NCBI RefSeq assembly: GCF_016765675.1
Contig: NZ_JAESWB010000025.1
Coordinates: 124,001 to 188,000 of the forward strand
Length of the DNA: 64,000 bases
DNA from: Neobacillus paridis
GTDB lineage: Bacteria > Bacillota > Bacilli > Bacillales > Cytobacillaceae
Direction of reading: 5' to 3'
Part shown: one piece after another, positions 17,129-28,588 of the stretch
How the letters are laid out: each line of letters opens with the position of its first letter
Numbering within the stretch: the first letter of the stretch is position 1
Notes under the pieces: generated by a model
Databases searched by the model: none
What the model was told of the DNA's origin: nothing
Seen by the model: only the letters and a program-made list of their open reading frames with translations
Position numbers and translations under genes: made by a program

Positions 17129-18016
17129 TTGGCACTTAAAGATCTGTTTACAAAAAATCAGACCAAAAAGAAAAAATACGCAACCATTCCGACGGAAGCA
17201 GCAAAACAAGATGTACCCGAAGGAATTATGACAAAATGCCCTTCATGCAAGAAAATTATGTTCACAAAAGAGCTATTAAAAAATCATAAGGTATGTTTAC
17301 ATTGCCAGCATCATTTTCAGATGAATGCAAGAGAACGAATCGAAAGTTTTATGGATGAAGGCAGCTTTGAGGAAATCAATGAAAATATGACTTCAAAGAA
17401 TCCGCTTGATTTCCCAGGTTACTTAGAAAAGCTGGAAAAAGATCGGCAGCAAAGTAAGTTAAATGAAGCTGTCGTTACGGGAAGCGGGACCGTTGGAGGC
17501 CACAAGGTCGTTGTTGCCATTATGGATGCTTCTTTTCGGATGGGAAGTATGGGATCAGTTGTCGGGGAGAAGATCACACTGGCAATTGAAAAAGCGGACG
17601 AGCTAGCAGTTCCCTTTATTATTTTCACGGCCTCTGGCGGAGCCAGGATGCAGGAGGGCGCCATTAGCTTAATGCAAATGGCCAAAACAAGTGTGGCATT
17701 AAAGAAATTCAGCAGCCATGGCGGTTTGATTATATCGATTATGACTCATCCAACGACCGGTGGAGTATCAGCCAGCTTTGCATCATTGGGTGATTTTAAC
17801 TTTGCCGAACCTAAAGCGCTAATTGGGTTTGCCGGCCGCCGAGTCATTGAACAATCGATTCGCGAAAAACTGCCGGAAGATTTCCAAACAGCCGAGTTTC
17901 TTTTAAAACACGGGCAATTAGATGCCATCATTTCACGATTAGAACTTGCCGAGAAAATAGCAAGTATCCTTGAAATCCATCAGCCAGGGGGTGAAATCAA
18001 GTGGTTGGAGAATTAG
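17129..18016 (+). CDS. accD: Acetyl-CoA carboxylase carboxyltransferase subunit beta
   Basis: Beta subunit of the carboxyltransferase that transfers CO2 from carboxybiotin to acetyl-CoA to give malonyl-CoA, the first step of fatty acid synthesis. The N-terminal zinc ribbon has Cys37, Cys40, Cys56 and Cys59. The crotonase-type domain contains [12 protein letters not shown] and [16 protein letters not shown] start behind GGGAGG. The gene overlaps accA by 16 bases, giving equimolar coupled subunits. A FadR-type palindrome upstream suggests specific regulation not present at accDA of B. subtilis, as far as I know. Confidence 0.96.
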   Translation: MALKDLFTKNQTKKKKYATIPTEAAKQDVPEGIMTKCPSCKKIMFTKELLKNHKVCLHCQHHFQMNARERIESFMDEGSFEEINENMTSKNPLDFPGYLEKLEKDRQQSKLNEAVVTGSGTVGGHKVVVAIMDASFRMGSMGSVVGEKITLAIEKADELAVPFIIFTASGGARMQEGAISLMQMAKTSVALKKFSSHGGLIISIMTHPTTGGVSASFASLGDFNFAEPKALIGFAGRRVIEQSIREKLPEDFQTAEFLLKHGQLDAIISRLELAEKIASILEIHQPGGEIKWLEN

Positions 18017-18978
18017 AATTCGAACGTCCGCTTATTGAATTGCGGAAAAAGATTGCAGAATTAAAAGAGTTTACCAATAATACGGATGTTGATTTAAGCT
18101 CTGAAATAAGTAAATTGGAGGCTCGGTTAGAAAAACTTGAACATGATATATATGAAAATATAAAACCATGGGATCGTGTGCAAATTGCACGGCATCCGAA
18201 TCGACCGACAACGCTTGATTATATTTCTTATTTATTTGAGGATTTCTTCGAATGTCACGGAGACCGAACATTTGCAGATGACGAGGCCATTGTAGGCGGA
18301 ATCGCCAAATTTAAAGGCCTGCCCGTTACAGTTATTGGTCACCAGAGAGGAAAAGATACGAAGGAAAATATCCGCAGAAATTTTGGCATGCCGCACCCTG
18401 AAGGATACAGAAAGTCATTAAGGCTAATGCACCAAGCCGAAAAATTTAAACGGCCGATCATTTGTTTTATTGATACAAAGGGTGCCTATCCGGGAAAAGC
18501 TGCTGAAGAGCGGGGGCAAAGTGAAGCAATCGCCCATAATTTGTTTGAAATGGCCGGACTAAAGGTCCCGGTGATTTGCATCGTGATTGGCGAAGGAGGC
18601 AGCGGTGGAGCACTTGCACTTGGGGTCGGCAACCGAATTTATATGCTGGAAAATTCCACTTATTCGGTTATTTCACCTGAAGGAGCCGCAGCAATTCTTT
18701 GGAAGGATGCTGCATTGGCAAAACGGGCAGCAGAAACAATGAAAATTACAGCACCGGATTTAAAAGAATTGGGAATTATTGATGAGATTATTCCGGAAGT
18801 AAAAGGCGGTGCCCATAAAGATGTTCAGCAGCAGGCTGAAGAGATTGAACGGGTGTTAATAACTGCTTTAAAAGAGTTAATAAAATTATCGGAAAATGAA
18901 TTAATTGAAGACAGATACAATCGTTTTAGAACGATTGGAGAGTTTGATTTCACAAATGAATATGTTGAGATAAACTAA
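18001..18978 (+). CDS. accA: Acetyl-CoA carboxylase carboxyltransferase subunit alpha
   Basis: Alpha subunit partner of AccD in the alpha2-beta2 carboxyltransferase. The 325-residue protein starts with the usual coiled-coil helix region ([16 protein letters not shown] type) and continues with [36 protein letters not shown] and the oxyanion-forming [17 protein letters not shown] at 18001 lies inside the end of accD with GGGGGTG upstream. A terminator follows at once, so the unit ends here and pfkA has its own promoter region. Confidence 0.96.
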   Translation: MVGELEFERPLIELRKKIAELKEFTNNTDVDLSSEISKLEARLEKLEHDIYENIKPWDRVQIARHPNRPTTLDYISYLFEDFFECHGDRTFADDEAIVGGIAKFKGLPVTVIGHQRGKDTKENIRRNFGMPHPEGYRKSLRLMHQAEKFKRPIICFIDTKGAYPGKAAEERGQSEAIAHNLFEMAGLKVPVICIVIGEGGSGGALALGVGNRIYMLENSTYSVISPEGAAAILWKDAALAKRAAETMKITAPDLKELGIIDEIIPEVKGGAHKDVQQQAEEIERVLITALKELIKLSENELIEDRYNRFRTIGEFDFTNEYVEIN

Positions 18979-18980
18979 GG

Positions 18981-19008
18981 AACGTGCTCATCTTGGGCGC
19001 GTTTTTTT
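18981..19008 (+). terminator. Intrinsic terminator after accA
   Basis: AACGTGC and GCGCGTT arms (one G-T pair) followed by seven T residues. Confidence 0.7.
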
Positions 19009-20302
<1,294 letters not shown>

Positions 20303-20341
20303 CTTAGAAGAATGGCCGACTTAACAGGGAGGAAATAAAAA

Positions 20342-22105
20342 ATGTTGCGAAAAACAAAAATAGTTTGTACGATTGGTCCTGCAAGTGAAAGTGTTGAAAA
20401 GTTGGTGCAAATTATCAATGCCGGCATGAATGTTGCACGGTTAAATTTTTCACATGGAAATTATCAAGAACATGGGATGCGGATCCAAAATATTCGTGAA
20501 GCGGCAAAGCAAACGGGAAAGACAATCGCTATTTTACTTGATACCAAAGGTCCTGAAATCAGGACACATAATATGAAAAATGGTGCAATTGAACTGAAAG
20601 CCGGAGAAAATATTGTGATCTCAATGACGGAAGTAGAGGGAACGACTGAGAAATTTTCGGTTACGTTTTCCGGATTAATTGATGATGTCCATGTCGGTTC
20701 CAAAATTCTTCTTGATGATGGTTTAATTGGTCTTGAAGTTTTAAAAATTGATCAAGCTGCAAAGGAAATTCACACGAAAATTCTTAACAGCGGTACGCTA
20801 AAAGATAAAAAGGGAGTGAATGTTCCTGGTGTTTCAGTAAATTTACCGGGAATTACCGAGAAGGACAGGCAGGATATCCTGTTTGGGATCGAACAAGGGA
20901 TTGATTTTATCGCGGCCTCATTTGTCCGCAGAGCAAAAGACGTGTTGGAAATTCGCCGGCTTTTAGAAGAAAATAATGCTACATACATCAATATCATTCC
21001 GAAAATTGAAAACCAGGAAGGCGTCGACAATATTGATGAAATTCTTGAGGTTTCCGACGGACTAATGGTTGCCAGAGGTGATTTGGGCGTAGAAATTCCC
21101 GCTGAAGAAGTGCCGCTGGTGCAAAAGCTGTTAATTAAAAAATGTAATGCCCTAGGGAAACCGGTTATTACAGCTACCCAAATGCTTGATTCGATGCAGC
21201 GAAATCCACGACCTACCCGTGCTGAGGCAAGTGATGTAGCGAATGCCATTTTTGACGGCACTGATGCAATCATGCTATCAGGTGAAACGGCTGCCGGCCA
21301 GTATCCTGTAGTAGCGGTGCAAACGATGCACAATATTGCTTCAAGGGCCGAACAAGCTTTAAATCATAAAGAGATTTTATCGCTCCGCAGCAAGAGAATG
21401 GAGCATAATATCACGGATGCCATTGGGTTATCAGTTGCCCACACAGCTTTAAATTTGGAGGTTAAATCGATCATTACCCCAACCGAAAGCGGTCATACGG
21501 CACGGATGATTTCCAAGTATCGCCCTAAAGCAGCCATTGTTGCTGTCACAGCGAATGAAACAATATGCCGCCGGTTACAATTAGTGTGGGGAGTATACCC
21601 ACAGCTTGGAAAATGTGCAACCACGACAGATGAAATGTTGGAAATTGCCGTGGAAGAAAGCCTGAACAGCGGCATAGTTAAACGTGGCGATCTCGTCGTG
21701 ATTACCGCTGGTGTGCCGGTTGGCGAAGCAGGAACAACCAATTTAATGAAGATTCACGTTGTTGGAGATATTATTGCCAAGGCACAAGGAATAGGACGTA
21801 AGTCTGCCTTTGGTAAAGTTGTCTGTGCACACGATGCCGAAGAAGCTATGGAAAAAGTTAAGCCGGGCTCCATTTTGGTAACACTCGGGTCAGACCGTGA
21901 AATGATGCCGGCAATTGAAAAATGTGCTGCTTTGATCACTCAAGAAGGCGGGTTAACAAGTCATGCAGCAGTCGTTGGTTTAAATCTCGGAATTCCGGTC
22001 ATTGTCGGGGTTGAAAACGCCCTTGGCTTATTAAAAGATGGCCAAGAGGTAACGGTAGATGCAGCCCGAGGTATCATCTATAATGGTCACGCAAGCGTAT
22101 TATAA
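20342..22105 (+). CDS. pyk: Pyruvate kinase
   Basis: Converts phosphoenolpyruvate and ADP to pyruvate and ATP. At 587 residues it is the long Bacillus type: the A/B/C catalytic body ([47 protein letters not shown]) plus an extra C-terminal domain (~475-587). That domain resembles the phosphohistidine domain of PEP-utilising enzymes ([20 protein letters not shown]). The role of the extra domain in such enzymes is unclear. GGGAGG precedes the ATG. A strong terminator ends the pfkA-pyk unit. Confidence 0.97.
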   Translation: MLRKTKIVCTIGPASESVEKLVQIINAGMNVARLNFSHGNYQEHGMRIQNIREAAKQTGKTIAILLDTKGPEIRTHNMKNGAIELKAGENIVISMTEVEGTTEKFSVTFSGLIDDVHVGSKILLDDGLIGLEVLKIDQAAKEIHTKILNSGTLKDKKGVNVPGVSVNLPGITEKDRQDILFGIEQGIDFIAASFVRRAKDVLEIRRLLEENNATYINIIPKIENQEGVDNIDEILEVSDGLMVARGDLGVEIPAEEVPLVQKLLIKKCNALGKPVITATQMLDSMQRNPRPTRAEASDVANAIFDGTDAIMLSGETAAGQYPVVAVQTMHNIASRAEQALNHKEILSLRSKRMEHNITDAIGLSVAHTALNLEVKSIITPTESGHTARMISKYRPKAAIVAVTANETICRRLQLVWGVYPQLGKCATTTDEMLEIAVEESLNSGIVKRGDLVVITAGVPVGEAGTTNLMKIHVVGDIIAKAQGIGRKSAFGKVVCAHDAEEAMEKVKPGSILVTLGSDREMMPAIEKCAALITQEGGLTSHAAVVGLNLGIPVIVGVENALGLLKDGQEVTVDAARGIIYNGHASVL

Positions 22106-22160
22106 ATCAAACCGGACTTGCTAACGAAAAAAGTATCATTAGTCAACATAAATAAGCACC

Positions 22161-22192
22161 AAAAAAAGCAGAGCAAATGCTCTGCTTTTTTT
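22161..22192 (+). terminator. Intrinsic terminator after pyk
   Basis: Perfect GCAGAGCA / TGCTCTGC stem flanked by A7 and T7 runs; works in both directions. Confidence 0.9.
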
Positions 22193-22229
22193 GTAAGATA
22201 AGAAAGTATAAATTTTCGACTTTGGGAAT

Positions 22230-22520
22230 TGTCCAGCTCCAGCGCCTAGCGGCTAGTGTCCTTCGCTCTCCGCCCTACGATAAGTCAACATCGAATCGCC
22301 TCCTGCTTCTGTGCCAAAGCTTATTCAACGAAGCTGATGTTCAGCTCGTCGCAAAGCCTGGGAAGCATATTCAGGTAGTTACTTGGCTCTTCGTGTTTCC
22401 TTTATCTCAGTTGGAGCGCTCCACAAGGAAGGCTTCGACAGCATTTGCATCGCACGAAGGAAAAGCGATAGCTTTTTCGAGGAGGCCATACGCCGCTGAT
22501 CAAGGCGCTTGCGCTTTTCT
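22230..22520 (+). repeat. Dispersed structured repeat, copy A (long form)
   Basis: Begins TGTCCAGCTCCAGCGCCT and ends CAAGGCGCTTGCGCTTTTCT, so the ends pair through AGCGCCT / AGGCGCT. The interior is about 250 bases and shares CCCTACGATAAGT with copy B. The same end sequence occurs at 28456, 45663 (reverse) and 52297. A 117-codon open frame across the element has no ribosome site and a composition unlike a protein, so I do not call a gene. Confidence 0.7.
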
Positions 22521-22608
22521 AATCGTTTAGGAAATCACACTAGCGTTGCAAAATTCAACTACGCCTCCTGAACCGTCTTTACGGACCCGCCAGTCGGCAA
22601 GTTTTCAT

Positions 22609-23724
22609 TCATGTCTCATTCCCTTTTATATACGTCCAAAGGTCATGAAACACATTTGCCCGATATAGGGTATTGATAATAACAACAGTGACAGGCCCGA
22701 TAATTAAGCCGAGAAAGCCCAATAATTTAAAACCGACAAACAATGCAACCAAAGTGGCTAATGGATCGAGGCCAATACTTGAAGAAAGAATTTTTGGTTC
22801 CATTACTTGTCTCTGAACGAGAACCACGATGTAAAGAATACCTAAACCAATGGCCAGGCCCATATCACCGCCAATCGCTTCATAAATAATCCATGGCACA
22901 AAGACAGCTCCTGTACCAAGATAGGGAAGAATGTCGACAATACCTGTTAGTAAGGCTATCGTAATCGCGTAATCAACTCTTAGGATTAGCAAACCAATCA
23001 AAATAATCACGGTGGTAAGCGAAATAAGTGTCAGCTGGGCTTTAATAAAACCAAATAATGCCTTTTTTAAATCAATAAAAATGGTTTTACCGCTTTTCTT
23101 GGCTTTATTCGGTAACAGACGCCCTCCCGCTGCAGTTAATCGCTGCCAGTCTTTGCTGATAAAAAAAGTAGCTAATAAAGAAAATATTAGAACAGTAGCG
23201 GCATTTGGAATCCAAGAAAAGATAGTTGGAATATTGCCAAACAAATTTTTAATGAAATTACCAACTGTTGTTCCGATTGTCTTTCCAACATTTTGGATGT
23301 TTGTAATGATTGTATCCTGTTGCCCAGTACCTAACTGTTTAAAAACGGATGTCAACTGGTTGTAAAGTGGGATGATTTGGGCTGTAAATAAATTTTCAAG
23401 ATAATCAATCAAAGTATCGAGATGCTGAGGTACAACTTTCGCCAAATAGTTTGCTCCGGAAACAATTTCAGCCACCAATAAGGTTACTAATCCGGCGAAT
23501 ACAGCAATCAGCAGGATTAGCGTAACAATCACGGCCAGTGCCCGCGGCATTTTTGCTTTTTTTTCAAAGAAATTAACAACCGGATTGATCATAAAAGCAA
23601 TGGCAATTGCTATTATGAAGGGATAAGTTATTTTCGATAAATAATATAAGGAAAGAAAAGCTAATACAACCACACCAATAACCAATAAAAATCTCAGTGT
23701 TCGGTAAAGGTACTTCAAATTCAA
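22609..23724 (-). CDS. ytvI: Sporulation integral membrane protein YtvI (AI-2E transporter family)
   Basis: A 371-residue polytopic protein with seven to eight predicted spans. Its central soluble region (residues ~70-160) lies between the third and fourth hydrophobic clusters, as in the AI-2E/PerM family. The C-terminal half contains GIVDILPYLGTGAVFVPW and GLDPLATLVALFVGFKLLG, both family signatures. In B. subtilis YtvI is sporulation-associated and located near pyk and citZ, which matches this position. The transported substrate is unknown. GGAGGGC precedes the ATG. It is convergent with pyk. Confidence 0.88.
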   Translation of the reverse strand: MNLKYLYRTLRFLLVIGVVVLAFLSLYYLSKITYPFIIAIAIAFMINPVVNFFEKKAKMPRALAVIVTLILLIAVFAGLVTLLVAEIVSGANYLAKVVPQHLDTLIDYLENLFTAQIIPLYNQLTSVFKQLGTGQQDTIITNIQNVGKTIGTTVGNFIKNLFGNIPTIFSWIPNAATVLIFSLLATFFISKDWQRLTAAGGRLLPNKAKKSGKTIFIDLKKALFGFIKAQLTLISLTTVIILIGLLILRVDYAITIALLTGIVDILPYLGTGAVFVPWIIYEAIGGDMGLAIGLGILYIVVLVQRQVMEPKILSSSIGLDPLATLVALFVGFKLLGFLGLIIGPVTVVIINTLYRANVFHDLWTYIKGNET

Positions 23725-24294
23725 AGAAAGCCCTCCTAATAATTGCTATGACCTATTTTACCATTTATTTTATCGATCTGCATAATTTCCCAAGTACTCT
23801 TTTTGATATATAAGTTATACGGACAATTAGGAGCAAAAGTTTCAGGATACAAGTTTTTGCGACCATCAATTCATTAACGTTAACACTTTTTTGATTATTA
23901 TGGTAAAATAATATAAATAAAAGATATTTTGCAATCAAATTAAAAAATACCGAAGGAGTTTGATTGTTTTTAAAATAATATTTTTTGTATTTTGAGTTCC
24001 TTTTCATTCACAAAAGTCTGATTATTGTTTATAATAAACTTGTAAGCGTATCCTTTTTACATAAACTATATTTTTATAGTGGATACTTGTAAAATAATTA
24101 ATTATTGTGAATGAAAGGCGCTTTCCGTTTTAATCCCGAACAATCGCTCAGTCAACAGATGTTTCTAGTAAAAGGGATTCATTAGTTGACATGAAACGCC
24201 ATTTCTTTCCAATAAGAGCTTTTATAGCTCCGAGTAAAGACCAATTTTAAAAACATGGGTAATGGGGAAATTAGAAAGTGAAGGAGAGATTATG
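23725..24294 (+). promoter_or_regulatory. Long AT-rich control region upstream of citZ
   Basis: No gene is seen in 570 bases; open frames here are AT-rich and lack ribosome sites. It holds nested dyads: ATTCACAA (24006-24013) with TTGTGAAT (24105-24112), GTATCC (24048-24053) with GGATAC (24081-24086), CTATA/TATAG at the centre, and the palindrome GTTTATAATAAAC (24027-24039). TGTAAGCGTATCCT (24041-24054) and TGAAAGGCGCTTTCC (24112-24126) are imperfect cre-like sites. In B. subtilis citZ is controlled by CcpC and CcpA; assignment here is inferred. Confidence 0.45.
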
Positions 24295-25413
24295 ATGACA
24301 GTAACACGCGGTCTTGAAGGGGTAGTCGCAACAACTTCCTCCATCAGCTCAATTATTGATGACACGCTGACATATGTTGGCTACAACATTGATGATTTAG
24401 CTGTAAATGCTAGTTTTGAAGAAGTAATATATCTTTTGTGGCATTTGAAATTGCCTAATTCCGAACAATTAGCAAAATTAAAAGAACAGCTCGCGGAAAA
24501 CGCAGCCCTTCCACAAGGAGTTATTGAGCATTTTAACATGTACCCAATTCATGATGTACATCCAATGGCAGCGCTTCGTTCAGCTGTTTCTTTGCTAGGT
24601 TTATATGATGAAGAAGCAGATATCATGGATCCGGAAGCAAATTATCGCAAAGCCATTAGATTACAGGCTAAAATGCCTTCAATCGTTGCCGCTTTCGCTC
24701 GGGTTAGAAAGGGCCTCGAACCAATTACTCCAAGAAAAGACCTGGATTTTGCTGCTAATTTTCTGTATATGTTAACCGGAAAAGAGCCGGAACCCATTGC
24801 AGTTGAAGCAATGAATAAGGCCCTTGTCCTTCATGCAGACCATGAACTGAATGCTTCAACATTTACCGCACGTGTTTGTGTAGCAACACTATCTGATGTT
24901 TATTCCGGAATTACAGCAGCCATTGGGGCTTTAAAGGGACCTCTTCATGGCGGAGCTAACGAAGCGGTTATGAAAATGCTGACGGAAATCGGTACACTTG
25001 AAAACGTTGAACCGTATATTCGTGGGAAACTTGCCAACAAAGAAAAAATTATGGGGTTTGGTCATCGGGTATACCGCAAAGGGGATCCTCGTGCCAAACA
25101 TTTAAGAGAAATGTCGAAGAAATTGACGGAACTTACTGGACAGCCTGAGCTGTATGAAATGTCCGTTAATATTGAAAAGATTGTTACTGGTGAAAAGAAA
25201 TTACCGCCTAATGTAGACTTTTATTCTGCCTCTGTATATCATAGTTTAGGAATTGATCATGATTTAATGACACCGATCTTTGCTGTAAGCCGTGTATCCG
25301 GATGGCTGGCTCATATTTTAGAGCAGTATGATAACAACCGTTTAATCCGTCCGCGTGCAGAATACACTGGCCCTGGTATGCAAAAATATATTCCGATTGA
25401 ACAAAGAGGATAA
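24295..25413 (+). CDS. citZ: Citrate synthase
   Basis: Condenses acetyl-CoA and oxaloacetate to citrate. The 372-residue type-II-like enzyme shows HADHELNASTFTARV, GPLHGGANEAVMKML, MGFGHRVYRKGDPRA and the catalytic Asp segment PNVDFYSASVYHSLG. Of two adjacent ATGs (24292, 24295) the second is preferred: AAGGAGA is then seven bases away and the protein starts MTVTRGLEG, as B. subtilis CitZ starts MTATRGLEG. It is first in the citZ-icd-mdh cluster, with hairpins between the genes. Confidence 0.96.
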   Translation: MTVTRGLEGVVATTSSISSIIDDTLTYVGYNIDDLAVNASFEEVIYLLWHLKLPNSEQLAKLKEQLAENAALPQGVIEHFNMYPIHDVHPMAALRSAVSLLGLYDEEADIMDPEANYRKAIRLQAKMPSIVAAFARVRKGLEPITPRKDLDFAANFLYMLTGKEPEPIAVEAMNKALVLHADHELNASTFTARVCVATLSDVYSGITAAIGALKGPLHGGANEAVMKMLTEIGTLENVEPYIRGKLANKEKIMGFGHRVYRKGDPRAKHLREMSKKLTELTGQPELYEMSVNIEKIVTGEKKLPPNVDFYSASVYHSLGIDHDLMTPIFAVSRVSGWLAHILEQYDNNRLIRPRAEYTGPGMQKYIPIEQRG

Positions 25414-25460
25414 TATTTTACTTTTCTATCAAAAATTGATTCAATAGAATATGGATAAAG

Positions 25461-25490
25461 AAAGGTTAGGGGATGAGTCTTCTAACCTTT
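25461..25490 (+). other. Hairpin between citZ and icd
   Basis: AAAGGTTAG and CTAACCTTT pair perfectly over 9 bp around a 12-base loop. Only a weak T-rich stretch follows (GATTCAGTCCATTTCTTTT), so it may be a leaky terminator or an RNA-processing/stability element. Confidence 0.5.
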
Positions 25491-25553
25491 GATTCAGTCC
25501 ATTTCTTTTACTTTTATTTTTATTGTTCTATACATACAGGAGGGTGACGTAAC

Positions 25554-26822
25554 ATGCAAGGAGAAAAAATCACGGTTAAAAATGGAGTATTAAACGTACC
25601 AAACAACCCGATTATCCCGTTTATTGAGGGGGACGGGACTGGTCCGGATATTTGGGCTGCTTCTTATCGGGTTTTAGATGCAGCAGTAGAAAAAGCCTAC
25701 AGGGGTGAACGGAAGCTGGTTTGGAAAGAAGTTTTAGCAGGTGAGAAGGCCTTTAATCAAACGGGGGAATGGCTTCCGCAAGAAACTCTTGACGTGATTA
25801 AAGAATATTTGATTGCCATCAAAGGTCCATTAACCACGCCTGTCGGGGGAGGAATTCGTTCATTAAACGTTGCTTTGCGTCAAGAATTGGATTTATTTGT
25901 CTGCTTGCGGCCTGTAAGATGGTTTGAAGGTGTTCCTTCACCGGTTAAGCGTCCTCAGGATACGGATATGGTTATTTTCCGGGAAAATACTGAAGATATT
26001 TATGCCGGTATCGAATACGAAAAAGGTACTGATGCCGTTAAAAAGTTAATAGACTTTTTACAAAACGAAATGGGCGTAACGAAAATCAGATTTCCGGAAA
26101 CATCCGGTATCGGTATTAAGCCAGTTTCCGAGGAAGGCACAAAGCGCCTGGTTCGTGCCGCCCTTAATTATGCGATTAAGGAAGGACGTAAATCGCTAAC
26201 ACTTGTTCATAAAGGAAACATTATGAAATTCACCGAGGGTGCCTTCAAAAACTGGGGCTATGAGCTTGCGGAAAAAGAATTTGGCGATAAGGTATTTACT
26301 TGGGCTCAGTATGACCGAATTAAAGCCGAACAAGGTACGGATGCCGCAAATAAAGCCCAAGCTGAAGCTGAAGCTGCCGGCAAGATCATTGTAAAAGATG
26401 CCATTGCAGATATTTTCTTACAACAAATTTTAACACGGCCGCGCGAATTTGATGTCGTCGCTACAATGAACTTAAACGGTGACTATATTTCTGATGCTCT
26501 TGCAGCACAAGTAGGCGGGATCGGTATTGCTCCTGGAGCTAATATTAACTATGAAACTGGCCATGCCATTTTTGAAGCTACTCATGGTACTGCTCCAAAA
26601 TATGCCGGCTTGGATAAGGTGAATCCTTCATCTGTTATTCTTTCCGGTGTACTGATGCTGGAACACTTAGGCTGGAATGAAGCAGCCAATATGATTGTAA
26701 AATCCATGGAAAAAACGATTGCTTCCAAAGTGGTTACCTACGACTTTGCCCGCTTAATGGACGGTGCAACAGAAGTGAAAACTTCTGAGTTTGGTGATGA
26801 ATTAATTAAAAACATGGAATAA
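25554..26822 (+). CDS. icd: Isocitrate dehydrogenase (NADP+)
   Basis: Oxidative decarboxylation of isocitrate to 2-oxoglutarate. At 422 residues it matches B. subtilis Icd (CitC). The isocitrate phosphate loop is [20 protein letters not shown] with the conserved Ser (residues ~103-122). [31 protein letters not shown] and the NADP-contacting [12 protein letters not shown] are present. GGAGGGTGACGTAAC precedes the ATG. It lies between citZ and mdh in the TCA cluster. Confidence 0.97.
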   Translation: MQGEKITVKNGVLNVPNNPIIPFIEGDGTGPDIWAASYRVLDAAVEKAYRGERKLVWKEVLAGEKAFNQTGEWLPQETLDVIKEYLIAIKGPLTTPVGGGIRSLNVALRQELDLFVCLRPVRWFEGVPSPVKRPQDTDMVIFRENTEDIYAGIEYEKGTDAVKKLIDFLQNEMGVTKIRFPETSGIGIKPVSEEGTKRLVRAALNYAIKEGRKSLTLVHKGNIMKFTEGAFKNWGYELAEKEFGDKVFTWAQYDRIKAEQGTDAANKAQAEAEAAGKIIVKDAIADIFLQQILTRPREFDVVATMNLNGDYISDALAAQVGGIGIAPGANINYETGHAIFEATHGTAPKYAGLDKVNPSSVILSGVLMLEHLGWNEAANMIVKSMEKTIASKVVTYDFARLMDGATEVKTSEFGDELIKNME

Positions 26823-26840
26823 TCATTCCAGTTTATTAAA

Positions 26841-26872
26841 GAATTTGGGCTGTTTCACAACAGCCCAAATTC
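26841..26872 (+). other. Perfect 14-bp hairpin between icd and mdh
   Basis: GAATTTGGGCTGTT and AACAGCCCAAATTC enclose a TCAC loop. The stem is strong but followed by CACTTATATAA rather than a T-run, 36 bases before the mdh start. Confidence 0.65.
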
Positions 26873-26907
26873 CACTTATATAATAATTAAAAAGGGAGTT
26901 GATCATC

Positions 26908-27846
26908 ATGTCATTAAAACGGAAGAAGATCTCTGTTATTGGCGGAGGATTTACAGGTGCAACGACGGCATTTTTACTTGCGCAAAAAGAACTTGGAGAT
27001 GTTGTCTTAGTTGATATTCCGCAGATGGAAAATCCAACCAAGGGCAAGGCTTTGGATATGCTGGAAGCAAGTCCGGTTCAAGGATTTGATGCCAATATTA
27101 TTGGTACATCCAATTATGAGGATACGAGAGACTCTGACATTGTTGTCATTACCGCTGGTATTGCCCGTAAACCAGGGATGAGCCGTGATGATTTAGTTCA
27201 AACAAACCAAAAGATTATGAAAGCTGTAACCTCTGAAATCGTAAAATATTCTCCAAACTGCACCATTATTGTGTTAACAAACCCTGTTGATGCCATGACT
27301 TACACCGTCTATAAAGAATCAGGATTCCCTAAAAACCGAGTCATCGGTCAATCTGGTGTTCTTGATACTGCTCGTTTCCGCACCTTTGTTGCTCAAGAAT
27401 TAAATTTGTCAGTTAAAGATATTACCGGCTTTGTTCTTGGTGGACATGGTGATGACATGGTGCCGCTTGTCCGCTACTCGTATGCCGGTGGAATTCCTTT
27501 AGAAACATTAATTCCGAAAGATCGTTTAGAGAAAATTGTTGAACGGACAAGAAAAGGCGGCGGTGAAATTGTGAACCTCTTGGGTAATGGAAGCGCCTAC
27601 TACGCTCCGGCAGCATCTTTAGTTGAAATGTGCGAAGCTATTCTGAAAGATCAGCGCCGCATCCTTCCATCTATCGCTTATCTTGAAGGCGAATATGGTT
27701 ATCAAGGTATTTATCTTGGGGTGCCTACCATTCTTGGTGCTAACGGTATTGAAAAGGTCATTGAACTTGAATTGACAGCTGCAGAAAAAGCGGCATTAGA
27801 CAAGTCTGTTGAATCTGTACGTCATGTTATGAATGTTTTAGTATGA
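26908..27846 (+). CDS. mdh: Malate dehydrogenase
   Basis: NAD-dependent interconversion of malate and oxaloacetate, LDH-like MDH group. The 312-residue enzyme has the Rossmann loop [11 protein letters not shown] (Gly-rich), acidic VDIP at the end of strand 2, the substrate loop [10 protein letters not shown] with its two Arg, [11 protein letters not shown], and the catalytic [12 protein letters not shown]. The ATG at 26908 follows GGGAGTTGATCATC; a TTG at 26899 overlaps the ribosome site region. Third gene of citZ-icd-mdh, followed by a strong terminator. Confidence 0.97.
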   Translation: MSLKRKKISVIGGGFTGATTAFLLAQKELGDVVLVDIPQMENPTKGKALDMLEASPVQGFDANIIGTSNYEDTRDSDIVVITAGIARKPGMSRDDLVQTNQKIMKAVTSEIVKYSPNCTIIVLTNPVDAMTYTVYKESGFPKNRVIGQSGVLDTARFRTFVAQELNLSVKDITGFVLGGHGDDMVPLVRYSYAGGIPLETLIPKDRLEKIVERTRKGGGEIVNLLGNGSAYYAPAASLVEMCEAILKDQRRILPSIAYLEGEYGYQGIYLGVPTILGANGIEKVIELELTAAEKAALDKSVESVRHVMNVLV

Positions 27847-27858
27847 AATGTCTCAGTG

Positions 27859-27896
27859 AAAATCGGGTAAAGGGAGAGCCTTTTTCCCGATTTTTT
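27859..27896 (+). terminator. Intrinsic terminator after mdh
   Basis: AAAATCGGG / CCCGATTTT outer stem with an inner AAGG / CCTT stem, followed by six T residues. It lies inside a longer open frame that overlaps the mdh stop, which argues for the later start of the next gene. Confidence 0.85.
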
Positions 27897-27938
27897 CAGC
27901 AAAATAATGAAATCGTTTTCAAAGGGGTGCTAAATAAT

Positions 27939-28415
27939 TTGTTGCTTGGGAAAAAAAGAAAGTTAGGAAGAAGGATTGAAGAAATTTCAATAGGGGAGAA
28001 ATTATCTATTACGGAAAAAGTTGAAGATAAGGATCTTCTGCTTTATCTAGGATTAACTGATGATGCTAATCCTCTTTATATTCAACATGATTATGCCTCG
28101 CAAACTCCATTTGAAAAACCAATGGTCCCCACTATTATGCTAACAGGCATGATTACCTCAGCCGTATCAAAATATTTGCCTGGTCCGGGAAGTCATATTA
28201 TAAAGCAAGAAATAGAGTTTCAGAAACCTGTATATCATTATGAGAAAGTGGAACTCTTATTTGAAGTAATCGAAGTGAATTCGGCTGAACATTTTATTTT
28301 ACTAAAAATTAACGGATTAAATGGACAAGGGGAAACGGTCATTAAGGGAACATTAAAAGTCTGCCCGCCTTACCGGCTGATGGATATTCACTCCGAGGCA
28401 TTGGAAAATTTTTAA
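27939..28415 (+). CDS. MaoC-like hotdog-fold protein
   Basis: A 158-residue protein related to MaoC/FAS1-type dehydratases: DANPLYIQHDYA occupies the hydratase-2 motif position with Asp and His retained, and VPTIMLTGMITS follows. It probably binds acyl-CoA or acyl-ACP, but the reaction is not known. The TTG at 27939 is chosen because AAAGGGG lies 11 bases upstream and the mdh terminator lies inside the longer frame from 27843. It sits between mdh and phoP, where bacilli often carry such a gene. Confidence 0.8.
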   Translation: MLLGKKRKLGRRIEEISIGEKLSITEKVEDKDLLLYLGLTDDANPLYIQHDYASQTPFEKPMVPTIMLTGMITSAVSKYLPGPGSHIIKQEIEFQKPVYHYEKVELLFEVIEVNSAEHFILLKINGLNGQGETVIKGTLKVCPPYRLMDIHSEALENF

Positions 28416-28454
28416 CATTAGACTGTAAAGGGATGTGGACACATTCCTTTTTTT

Positions 28455-28530
28455 TGTCTAGCTCCAGCGCCTAACGCCTAGCAAACTTCAGGTCTCCTCC
28501 CTACGATAAGTAGTAGGCTCGAAGTCAAGT
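28455..28530 (+). repeat. Dispersed structured repeat, copy B (truncated)
   Basis: Starts TGTCTAGCTCCAGCGCCTA, followed by CCCTACGATAAGT as in copy A, but lacks the distal AGGCGCTTGCGCTTTT end. It lies between the MaoC-like gene and phoP. Confidence 0.65.
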
Positions 28531-28588
28531 AATCTTTTCTAATTTATAATATAATGGAACAAATGATACATAAATAGCGGGGGGTATT

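Noticed and set aside
21760..22105. Extra C-terminal domain on pyruvate kinase as a novel fusion
   Set aside because: The PEP-utiliser-like extension is standard for Bacillus pyruvate kinase.
22177..22530. 117-codon open frame after pyk
   Set aside because: It starts inside the pyk terminator hairpin, has no ribosome site and runs across dispersed repeat copy A. The translation has no domain character, so it is a chance frame.
23765..24007. Minus-strand 80-codon frame upstream of citZ
   Set aside because: AT-rich sequence with Lys/Asn/Ile/Leu bias, no ribosome site, and it overlaps the probable citZ control region.
27843..27938. Extended N-terminus of the MaoC-like gene overlapping the mdh stop
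   Set aside because: A strong intrinsic terminator (27859-27896) lies inside it, and family members start near the TTG at 27939, which has the ribosome site.
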